Source: a virus. Taken from it: a DNA stretch of 30,869 nucleotides. The position numbers and the translations under genes were made by a program. Numbering within the stretch: the first letter of the stretch is position 1; the number at the start of each line of letters is the position of its first letter. The notes under the pieces are model-generated. The model was not told where the DNA came from. It saw only the letters and a program-made list of their open reading frames with translations, and ran no database searches. Location: positions 1-30,869 of the IMG/VR virus record IMGVR_UViG_3300037628_000508. One strand, 5' to 3'. Below are positions 6,260-11,266 of this stretch, piece after piece.

Positions 6260-6426
6260 CCAAAGACTCAGTCCACATGATCAAACCAGGGCGTACGATG
6301 GTGCGCCGAAACTACTTCATAGAGCTTCGACAGTTGCCCCTACTCGAGAAGGAAGCGAAAAAGAAAAACGTCAGCCAGGGCGAGATTGTCAGGAGGGCGA
6401 TTGACGCTTACCTTGTCGGGTCTTAG
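6256..6426 (+). CDS. ribbon-helix-helix (Arc/CopG-type) DNA-binding protein
   Basis: The 56-aa product fits the ribbon-helix-helix fold: a basic lead, a beta strand (RRNYFIEL), helix one (LPLLEKEAKKKN), the turn VSQGE and helix two (IVRRAIDAYLV). RHH proteins bind DNA as dimers through the paired strands. ATG 6256 overlaps the upstream TGA, and the 3' end overlaps the next gene by 26 bp. Likely role: transcriptional repressor or copy-control type regulator acting on one of the dyads in this window (inference). Confidence 0.8.
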   Translation: MTKDSVHMIKPGRTMVRRNYFIELRQLPLLEKEAKKKNVSQGEIVRRAIDAYLVGS

Positions 6427-6694
6427 TTACGCCATCGTCCACGAACTCGATGCTGCAACCGGGCGGGAACTCACAGGGATCAAGTGTCTCGTCTGCGAAC
6501 GAACCAGCTGGTATGACGCAGACGTACAGAATCTGTACTGCGCCAACTGCAATATCTTTCACCGGGACCATGTACCCTTCGGGCTGAGGGCTCCTTTCAT
6601 CTACAAGAAGCCGGGGCTACTGGAAAGACTATGGCGGGTAACAGATCCCTTGAGACAGAGAGTGGTGCGGTGGTGCATGAAATCCAAAGTATGA
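6401..6694 (+). CDS. small zinc-ribbon protein
   Basis: The product (97 aa from TTG 6401) has CLVC and CANC pairs about 16 residues apart followed by FH, a treble-clef or zinc-ribbon arrangement common in small phage proteins. AGGAGG at 6391-6396 lies 4 nt before TTG 6401; TTG 6386 and TTG 6413 are in-frame alternatives. The C-terminal part is basic (LERLWRVTDPLRQRVVRW). It overlaps the RHH gene at its start and the next gene at its end. Confidence 0.65.
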   Translation: MTLTLSGLSYAIVHELDAATGRELTGIKCLVCERTSWYDADVQNLYCANCNIFHRDHVPFGLRAPFIYKKPGLLERLWRVTDPLRQRVVRWCMKSKV

Positions 6695-7023
6695 AAAAAC
6701 GACGGTACGTTAAAACCGCCAAGAAGGTATCCAACGTCAGCCAGGGCGAACGACATTTGGCTGTCAGCATAATGCTGCAAGCCATCAAGGATGCCAAAGA
6801 GGATCCCACTCACCACAAGTGCAAGAACAAGCAAACCGAATCAGAAATCTACAGGAACGATGCTCGGCATTGGTTGATGGACGACAAAGAGTGGGGCTTC
6901 ATCTTTTGGTCGTCGATCCTGGGTCTGAATCCCTACGCTATGCGAGAGCGGATCATGAAGCAACTGAATGGTGATATCGAATCACCAAAACTGCCTCACA
7001 GAGCGACAGCAGCTTTTCGATGA
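6691..7023 (+). CDS. conserved small phage protein
   Basis: The product is 110 aa from ATG 6691, which overlaps the previous TGA; ATG 6631 in the same frame would add 20 residues. It has a basic N terminus (MKKRRYVKTAKK) and a recognisable block ARHWLMDDKEWGFIFW followed by LGLNPYAMRERIM. I recall the pattern (ARxWxxSDD...CExLGLDPxxVR) from small phage proteins of unknown function, in some cases near packaging genes. Confidence 0.6.
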   Translation: MKKRRYVKTAKKVSNVSQGERHLAVSIMLQAIKDAKEDPTHHKCKNKQTESEIYRNDARHWLMDDKEWGFIFWSSILGLNPYAMRERIMKQLNGDIESPKLPHRATAAFR

Positions 7024-7024
7024 A

Positions 7025-7330
7025 ATGCCCCTTGCCTGCAAATACTGTATCGCCCTGAAGGGCCTTACAGCTGAAGACATTAAGAATCTCCCCAAGACTG
7101 AAAACGATCTCTACGATCACATCGAAAACGATCATCATATCCCCGTCCAGAGGGAAGGTGAATCGGATCAGGAAGCCTATGACCGCTTTCGGAAGTCTCA
7201 TCCGGAAGCGGGATCGAAAAAGTGTAAGTGTCCCACCTGTACGGGCGGTGACGCGATTCTCGATAAAATCGGTTACTTCCTCAGAAGCGCAAAAGCCCAT
7301 GACGGTGAGGCTCCAGATGATAGAGCGTGA
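7025..7330 (+). CDS. small zinc-finger-like protein
   Basis: The product from ATG 7025 is 101 aa. CKYC near the N terminus is followed by DHIENDHH about 27 residues later, a C2H2-like zinc site of the kind seen in small phage proteins. A second Cys cluster (KCKCPTC) lies near residue 70. ATG 6968 in frame is an alternative start. No good Shine-Dalgarno precedes either. It overlaps the next gene. Confidence 0.6.
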   Translation: MPLACKYCIALKGLTAEDIKNLPKTENDLYDHIENDHHIPVQREGESDQEAYDRFRKSHPEAGSKKCKCPTCTGGDAILDKIGYFLRSAKAHDGEAPDDRA

Positions 7331-7523
7331 AGTACCTCCTGTTACGGCATGGTCTATCGTTGATCCTGTCGGCCGCATTTGCTACCGTTATATCGGTCCT
7401 CACAGACACCTAGTTCTCCAAGAATTTAGAGCAACCAACAAAAGCCTGGACAATCTTAAAGACTACAAAGCCGTTGAGGTTCTGATATGTCTGAAAGAAA
7501 GCACATTGCCAAGCGATTCGTGA
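7317..7523 (+). CDS. small hypothetical protein
   Basis: The product from ATG 7317 is 68 aa, mixed alpha/beta, with a basic YIGPHRHLVLQEF segment and no known motif. A GGTGAGG tract precedes this start; ATG 7299 would add six residues. The 5' end overlaps the previous gene and the 3' end overlaps the membrane protein at 7487 by 37 bp, a typical dense phage layout. Confidence 0.5.
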   Translation: MIEREVPPVTAWSIVDPVGRICYRYIGPHRHLVLQEFRATNKSLDNLKDYKAVEVLICLKESTLPSDS

Positions 7524-7855
7524 TCCACTACTTCTCAGCTTTCGGAGTGTGGATGATGGTTTGGCGGTTCCTGGGCGAGCCGCTGTCCCATGCGGATCCG
7601 GGCATCCTGGGTCAAGTCATGGCTACAGCTTTCATGATGGCTGTGATTGCCGGCCGGGAGATCTTTGATGCCAATAAGCTGGCTAAGATTAGAGGACTGA
7701 TCTTAAAGGACCTCATCGACGATAGTGAAAGCACACAGGAGTTAGAGCAACGTGCGATCATCTCCTTGCAGGACCCGCGTTTCACCCTGAAGAAGTCCCT
7801 CTGGGACCTGGGTGGTTGGGGAGCGGGTATTGCGACGATGATCATTCTGCTTTGA
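7487..7855 (+). CDS. three-span membrane protein
   Basis: The 122-aa product has hydrophobic segments at about residues 11-29, 40-57 and 105-122, with a charged helical stretch between the second and third. The family is not recognised. Such proteins next to a lipolytic gene may act at the inner membrane in lysis or exclusion, but this is a guess. Its TGA overlaps a TTG that begins the phospholipase-like gene (TTGA). Confidence 0.6.
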   Translation: MSERKHIAKRFVIHYFSAFGVWMMVWRFLGEPLSHADPGILGQVMATAFMMAVIAGREIFDANKLAKIRGLILKDLIDDSESTQELEQRAIISLQDPRFTLKKSLWDLGGWGAGIATMIILL

Positions 7856-8196
7856 TAAAAACCGACTACGAGTTCCATTTCGATGGCTGTAGTAAGTGGT
7901 TTGATGGGAACTGGCGCCCATGCTGTTACGCGCACGACCTGGCCTACTGGATGGGCGGGACCTACTGGCAGCGCGTGAAGGCTGACGCTAAACTTGGTTG
8001 GTGAGTGTTCCTCACGCAGAGGGTCCCTCTGCTTAAACCCCGTGACCTCGGTAATTGGCGAAACTACCCGAAGGCCGTTCCTCGACTGGTGATGGCCCCG
8101 CTTATGTTCCTGGGTGTGCAGATCGGCGGCATGGGTATTATCCCGGCTCCGTTTCGATGGGGCTTTGGATGGAAGTGGCCCAGGACTGGCCCATAA
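7852..8196 (+). pseudogene. phospholipase A2-like gene with one in-frame TGA (8002-8004)
   Basis: Two open segments in the same frame, 7852-8001 and 8005-8196, are separated only by TGA. The first encodes DGCSKW, CCYAHDLAYWMGGT and ADAKLGW; CCxxHD carries the His-Asp pair of phospholipase A2 enzymes, which cleave the sn-2 acyl chain of phospholipids. The second encodes a hydrophobic helix and FRWGFGWKWP, which I recall as the usual end of these phage proteins. The TGA falls at X in ADxxLxxX, where the family usually has Cys. A 7-bp hairpin (8016-8032) follows. It may be a nonsense mutation, sequencing error, split gene (GTG 8005) or recoded codon. Confidence 0.7.
8016..8032 (+). other. hairpin GCAGAGGGTCCCTCTGC, 11 nt after the in-frame TGA
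   Basis: A 7-bp perfect stem closes a GTC loop; counted as a 6-bp stem, the loop reads GGTCC. The apical loop begins 18 nt after the TGA. Bacterial SECIS elements are hairpins in the coding region just after UGA with a G early in the apical loop. The well-studied fdhF element also has a GGUC loop at similar spacing, but it has a bulged U that is absent here. Confidence 0.4.
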
Positions 8197-8202
8197 AGGA
8201 AA

Positions 8203-8238
8203 AGAGGCGGTAGCCAGGACCAACCAACTACCGCCTCT
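8203..8238 (-). terminator. hairpin AGAGGCGGTAG / CTACCGCCTCT
   Basis: Perfect 11-bp arms (8203-8213 and 8228-8238) with a 14-nt loop lie 6 bp after the phospholipase-like gene. There is no T-run on the + strand side, while the minus-strand reading is followed by TTTTCCTTT. It may block antisense transcription, or stabilise or end the + transcript with Rho. Confidence 0.5.
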
Positions 8239-8292
8239 AGGATAGAAAAACTCAAACGAACGCCCAGAGTGTAGCATAAACCCTCTGACACC

Positions 8293-8311
8293 TTGACAGC
8301 TTTGCCATACT
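8293..8311 (+). promoter_or_regulatory. TTGACA-N7-CATACT box (copy A)
   Basis: TTGACA at 8293-8298 and CATACT at 8306-8311. Three other copies with identical 7-bp spacing lie at 8393, 12982 and 20555. It precedes the small RNA candidate by a few bases. The spacing is too short for a standard -35/-10 pair. Confidence 0.5.
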
Positions 8312-8315
8312 GAAG

Positions 8316-8388
8316 ATGGTGACCCACACCATGGCGAACTTTTCTCCCGCCATCGAAAGGAGCGGCTTCGGCTGCTCCTTTTCTTTTT
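8316..8388 (+). ncRNA. compact structured RNA candidate with terminator
   Basis: In 73 nt the sequence offers ATGGTG/CACCAT (8316-8321, 8327-8332), the mutually exclusive ATGGCG/CGCCAT (8331-8336, 8348-8353), and a terminal hairpin with T-run. CGCCAT could also pair with ATGGTG, so alternative folds exist, as in attenuators. A TTGACA box lies just upstream and a second just downstream, so this may be a free-standing small RNA. A 21-codon frame (ATG 8331) overlaps but has no ribosome binding site. Confidence 0.45.
8356..8388 (+). terminator. strong intrinsic terminator with UUCG tetraloop
   Basis: An 11-bp stem (8356-8366 with 8371-8381, one G-U pair) closes a TTCG loop and is followed by TCTTTTT. 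This is a textbook Rho-independent terminator. It separates the upstream genes from the basic-protein operon. Confidence 0.9.
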
Positions 8389-8392
8389 GGTG

Positions 8393-8411
8393 TTGACAAG
8401 CTACGGATACT
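8393..8411 (+). promoter_or_regulatory. TTGACA-N7-GATACT box (copy B), probable promoter region
   Basis: TTGACA 8393-8398 and GATACT 8406-8411 lie directly after the terminator and 39 bp before ATG 8432. Being the only sequence between terminator and operon, this stretch must hold the operon's promoter if it has its own. AGGAGG for the first gene follows closely. Confidence 0.6.
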
Positions 8412-8431
8412 GGACATAGGAGGAAGTCACC

Positions 8432-8788
8432 ATGGCTGAGACAGCAAAAAGGAAACCGCTCCCAAAAGGAGTGACCGAAGCTCAACGAGTCGCCGATATC
8501 CAGGCCGGTCGAAGTGAACGTGCCGGTCACGCAATGGTCAAGAGGAGCCCCCCACCCAAGCGAAGCGTTTCCGACATTGTCTTCGGCGCAGGCAGAGGCA
8601 TTGGTCAGGCACTTCGAGGAGCCGTGTTTCCCAAATCCGAAACAGAAAGGCAGAAGAAGCTCAAGGAAGCTAGAGAGGCAGCGAGAGGTGGAGCAGCCAG
8701 GGGAGCCACTGAATCGCTTCCTGTTGGCAGGGCCATGAAGAAGCGTAAATCCACCCGCAAGTCCAATCGAAACTCAGGGAGGAGGTAA
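8432..8788 (+). CDS. small basic-tail protein 1
   Basis: The 118-aa, strongly basic product ends in KKRKSTRKSNRNSGRR. The centre has a Gly/Ala-rich stretch (DIVFGAGRGIGQALRGAVF) and a charged helix (ETERQKKLKEAREAARGGAARGA). It is the first of five consecutive genes with related C-terminal tails. ATAGGAGG precedes the ATG. The last codons and stop (GGG AGG AGG TAA) form the ribosome binding site of the next gene, which starts 2 nt later. No known family; DNA binding or capsid incorporation is possible from the charge. Confidence 0.75.
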   Translation: MAETAKRKPLPKGVTEAQRVADIQAGRSERAGHAMVKRSPPPKRSVSDIVFGAGRGIGQALRGAVFPKSETERQKKLKEAREAARGGAARGATESLPVGRAMKKRKSTRKSNRNSGRR

Positions 8789-8790
8789 TC

Positions 8791-9180
8791 ATGGCTGGTA
8801 ATGCAATCAAGGCGTTTAGAGCGAAAGGGCAAGCAAAGAAGGCCGCAAAGCGAAGGGCCAAGACTGATCTCCCGCACGGCAGTTACCGAAAAATAGAAAT
8901 GCACCGGGGGAAAGAGATCATTCCAAAGAAGTCAAATCCGACTAGGGAAGCCTTTCTTGCTGAACATCAGGGAGCTGGCAGTTTGGCTGGATTCTATATG
9001 GCGAAGAAGTCCAAGCGAGAGCACAAAAAGTTCAGTCCTATCGGCTTAGGACGGACCAAGGAGGGCAGAACCCCCAGGAGTCCCAAAGTTCCCTTTGAGC
9101 GGGGTCGCATTGGTCTTAAGCCCATACGAAAGAAAACCCGCAAGTCCAGTCGTGACTCAGCCCGCAAGTCAGGGAGGTAG
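8791..9180 (+). CDS. small basic-tail protein 2
   Basis: The 129-aa product is basic throughout, with an N-terminal KAFRAKGQAKKAAKRRAK helix. Its tail has a doubled unit, RKSSRDSARKSGR. Middle residues (about 50-70, EAFLAEHQGAGSLAGFYM) are less charged and may form the folded part. The ribosome binding site is supplied by the 3' end of the previous gene, and its own GGGAGG tail codons serve the gene at 9184. The function is unknown. Confidence 0.75.
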   Translation: MAGNAIKAFRAKGQAKKAAKRRAKTDLPHGSYRKIEMHRGKEIIPKKSNPTREAFLAEHQGAGSLAGFYMAKKSKREHKKFSPIGLGRTKEGRTPRSPKVPFERGRIGLKPIRKKTRKSSRDSARKSGR

Positions 9181-9183
9181 CCA

Positions 9184-9378
9184 ATGACTCATGTACCGCG
9201 TGATCCAGGACCAGCAAATAATCCAAAGCATGAAATGTCGGGACCGCTTCGAATGGGACCTAAAAAGTTAGCCAAACGAATCTTTGGACCAAGGAAAGAT
9301 CGACAAGCAAAACGTGAGGCGAAACTCATGCCCAAGCGAGGATCGGGACGGAAGCCTATTCGCAAGCCAGGGAGATAG
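9184..9378 (+). CDS. small basic-tail protein 3
   Basis: The 64-aa product is the shortest of the set: a Pro/Asn-rich start (THVPRDPGPANNPKHEM), a basic middle (GPKKLAKRIFGPRKDRQAKR) and the tail SGRKPIRKPGR, a Pro variant of the SGR ending. It starts 3 nt after the previous stop, and its GGGAG codons precede the next ATG. It may be mostly disordered, and would be expected to bind nucleic acid or acidic proteins (inference). Confidence 0.7.
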   Translation: MTHVPRDPGPANNPKHEMSGPLRMGPKKLAKRIFGPRKDRQAKREAKLMPKRGSGRKPIRKPGR

Positions 9379-9381
9379 CCA

Positions 9382-9774
9382 ATGGCCGAGAAGCTCAGAA
9401 TCATGCCCAAGAGGAGAAGGAAGGGCCTGAAGCGTACCCCAACCAAGATCATGGCGAGTTCGGCCTCCCCGATCCCAGGTAAGGGCCTGTTCACCAGGGA
9501 CACCCGCCTTGTCAGCGTCACCGGAGGCAGGGGCAAAGTGGCCGTCAAAAAACGGTTCGAGGCACAAAAGGCCGGTGCACCAGGGCCAGTTCTTTCCGGT
9601 GAGCAAAAGGGTGTGATTAAACGAATGGACGCTCAAATTGCGCGGGATCAGCGCGTTCAATCGCTCAAGAAGCGAGCCGGTACTACAGTCTATGGCCGCG
9701 CTGCGAAGAAACAAAGAGAAGAACATAAGAGAGCGAAATCCCGCAAGTCCAGTCGCAAGTCAGGGAGACATTGA
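9382..9774 (+). CDS. small basic-tail protein 4
   Basis: The 130-aa product has a very basic start (IMPKRRRKGLKRTPTK), a less charged middle with IPGKGLFTRDTRLVSV, a helix (SGEQKGVIKRMDAQIARDQR) and the tail KSRKSSRKSGRH. The tail is encoded by the same DNA repeats as in protein 2. Its stop is directly followed by the next ATG. There is no family match that I know. Confidence 0.75.
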   Translation: MAEKLRIMPKRRRKGLKRTPTKIMASSASPIPGKGLFTRDTRLVSVTGGRGKVAVKKRFEAQKAGAPGPVLSGEQKGVIKRMDAQIARDQRVQSLKKRAGTTVYGRAAKKQREEHKRAKSRKSSRKSGRH

Positions 9775-10263
9775 ATGGCCGAAGAAACCCACAGCACCAC
9801 AGCACAAGAAGAAAAAAAGAAAAAGGGCAGTATCCTCGGCACAGTGGGCCGCGCCATTGGCAGGGGAGCGAAAAGGACCGCTGGTGCTGCAAAGAAAGCA
9901 GTCTTGACTGATCCCCGCGTCAAGCGCGTACGGGAAGTCTTCAAGGACACACCGGCAACGACAACGACAACTCCTCAACCTAAAGGCCCACTCACCAAGG
10001 AAAAGATTGAGGCCGCAAGGAAGAAGCCAGTCAGCAGGAGAAGAAAGATTATTGGAGGAGCTGCCCGAGGAGTAGGAGGAGCTCTCAGGACCAGGGAAAC
10101 AGGCCGCGAAATGGTAGGAGATGTGATCCCGAAAATCGCTGGAACAGCAGGAACACCTTTGGCTACCGCCTCAGAACGAACAATCCAAGAGTTAAACAGG
10201 CCCTTCAAAAGAAAAGCGACCAGGACCACCAGGCGGTCCACTCGGTCATCAAGTAGGAGGTAA
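9775..10263 (+). CDS. small basic-tail protein 5
   Basis: The 162-aa product has a lysine run (EEKKKKGS), Gly/Ala-rich basic segments (TVGRAIGRGAKRTAGAAKKAV and GGAARGVGGALRTR) and a Thr-rich linker. It ends in RTTRRSTRSSSRR, where Ser/Arg replaces the KSGR of its neighbours. The composition resembles chromatin-condensing proteins. Its end (AGTAGGAGGTAA) provides the ribosome binding site of the next gene at 10266. Confidence 0.75.
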   Translation: MAEETHSTTAQEEKKKKGSILGTVGRAIGRGAKRTAGAAKKAVLTDPRVKRVREVFKDTPATTTTTPQPKGPLTKEKIEAARKKPVSRRRKIIGGAARGVGGALRTRETGREMVGDVIPKIAGTAGTPLATASERTIQELNRPFKRKATRTTRRSTRSSSRR

Positions 10264-10265
10264 CA

Positions 10266-10598
10266 ATGGCAGTAGGAGAATTAGAAGTAGTCGTCAGCGC
10301 ACCGGGAACGCCCGTTCCACTTTCGGCTGTATCGAAAGTGGTCAATCATTTCACCATCCAGGCCGGAAAGACCGGAGCTTCTCCAGGAACCAACACTGGG
10401 GATATCTATGTCGGGAGTGAAGTTGTTGGGAATGGTTCAGGAACTCCCCAGGATGCTTTTGGAGTCAGGTTGGCAACCGGACAGTCCTACTCTCCTCCTC
10501 CTTCGGGAGTTGGACCCAATCCCTACAATCTGAGGGACTATTTCATCAACGCCGACAACGCCGACGACGGTGCGACCGTACTGTTCGATGTAAACTAA
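10266..10598 (+). CDS. virion-domain protein, VYVGDS-type copy 1
   Basis: The 110-aa beta-rich product contains PVPLSAVSKVVNHFTIQ, NTGDIYVGSEVV and YNLRDYFINADNADDGATV. The order (PLSA, FIQ, NTGxxYVG, L.d.FI, dG..V) is shared with the first 105 residues of the protein at 26935 and with the protein at 28492. From memory this domain is common in phage decoration or fibre-associated proteins. Its stop overlaps the methyltransferase start (TAATG). Confidence 0.65.
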   Translation: MAVGELEVVVSAPGTPVPLSAVSKVVNHFTIQAGKTGASPGTNTGDIYVGSEVVGNGSGTPQDAFGVRLATGQSYSPPPSGVGPNPYNLRDYFINADNADDGATVLFDVN

Positions 10599-11266
10599 TG
10601 CCGCGTGTAACGTGGGACACCGAAGCTGAGTTTGACGATCACTATCGGCAAAACATTCGGGATCCCAATCATCCTCAATTCGGGCAATGGGTAGGCTACG
10701 GGCGTCTGTTCGCTCAGCACTACAGCCAGCCCTACAACAGCGATATCACGGAGTACGAAGACCGGGCCAGCGAACTGATCGGCGCGTTCGGACTTGGAGC
10801 GACAGACCGGATCTGGGTGATGGGCTGCGGCCTGGGCTACCTGATCGAAGCCTTCATCGACCTGGGATTCACCAACATTTGGGGAGTGGACAGTAGTGCC
10901 CACGTCGCCAATATCCGTGCCGTTGAAGCGCGACCCGATGTGTCCTTTGCAGAGCGGGGCATCATGTCCATCACACCCGCAGAGATCAACGCCCTGACCG
11001 GAGGCACTCAGTTTGATTGGATCATTACTGAATCGGTCCTGGAAAGCTACGATGATATCGAGATGATTCCGTTCTTCAATACGACAGCTGCGCGGCTGTT
11101 TGGCCCGACACCGAACGATCATGTGATTCACATGATTAAGACTTTTGAGCCAGGGGATGATGACTGGAAGGTTGATCCTGTCTTCAACCGCAAATCGCTG
11201 GCAGATTGGAAGGCTCTGAAATCTGATCAGAGCTTCATTGACTATGTGACCTGGGACTTTCTGTAA
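10598..11266 (+). CDS. SAM-dependent methyltransferase (class I fold)
   Basis: The 222-aa product has motif I VMGCGLGYL at residues 74-82 and an acidic strand end GVDSS at 96-100, as in Rossmann-fold methyltransferases that bind S-adenosylmethionine. No DPPY, NPPY or PCQ motif of DNA methyltransferases is visible, so a protein or small-molecule substrate is more likely. It lies in the virion operon, coupled on both sides by TAATG, just after the lysine-rich tail proteins. The substrate is unknown. Confidence 0.75.
   Translation: MPRVTWDTEAEFDDHYRQNIRDPNHPQFGQWVGYGRLFAQHYSQPYNSDITEYEDRASELIGAFGLGATDRIWVMGCGLGYLIEAFIDLGFTNIWGVDSSAHVANIRAVEARPDVSFAERGIMSITPAEINALTGGTQFDWIITESVLESYDDIEMIPFFNTTAARLFGPTPNDHVIHMIKTFEPGDDDWKVDPVFNRKSLADWKALKSDQSFIDYVTWDFL

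Larger units (their letters stand above)
8754..9767 (+). repeat. dispersed DNA repeats encoding the basic tails
   Basis: CCCGCAAGTCCAGTCG occurs exactly at 9137-9152 and 9740-9755, and with one mismatch at 8754-8769. GCAAGTCAGGGAG occurs exactly at 9164-9176 and 9755-9767, and with one mismatch at 9362-9374. Nucleotide-level identity at the 3' ends of otherwise different genes suggests duplication or recombination of a tail module rather than convergence alone. Confidence 0.75.

Noticed and set aside
8002-8004. Genome-wide recoding of TGA
   Set aside because: Many genes here end at TGA in ATGA overlaps with the next start, so TGA is a normal stop. Any recoding would be local.
7612-8277. Minus-strand open frame of 221 codons across the phospholipase region
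   Set aside because: It lies antisense to two + strand genes with recognisable protein features, and its product shows no domain.
8331-8396. 21-codon gene starting at ATG 8331
   Set aside because: No ribosome binding site; the frame runs through the terminator hairpin and T-run. An RNA explanation fits better.
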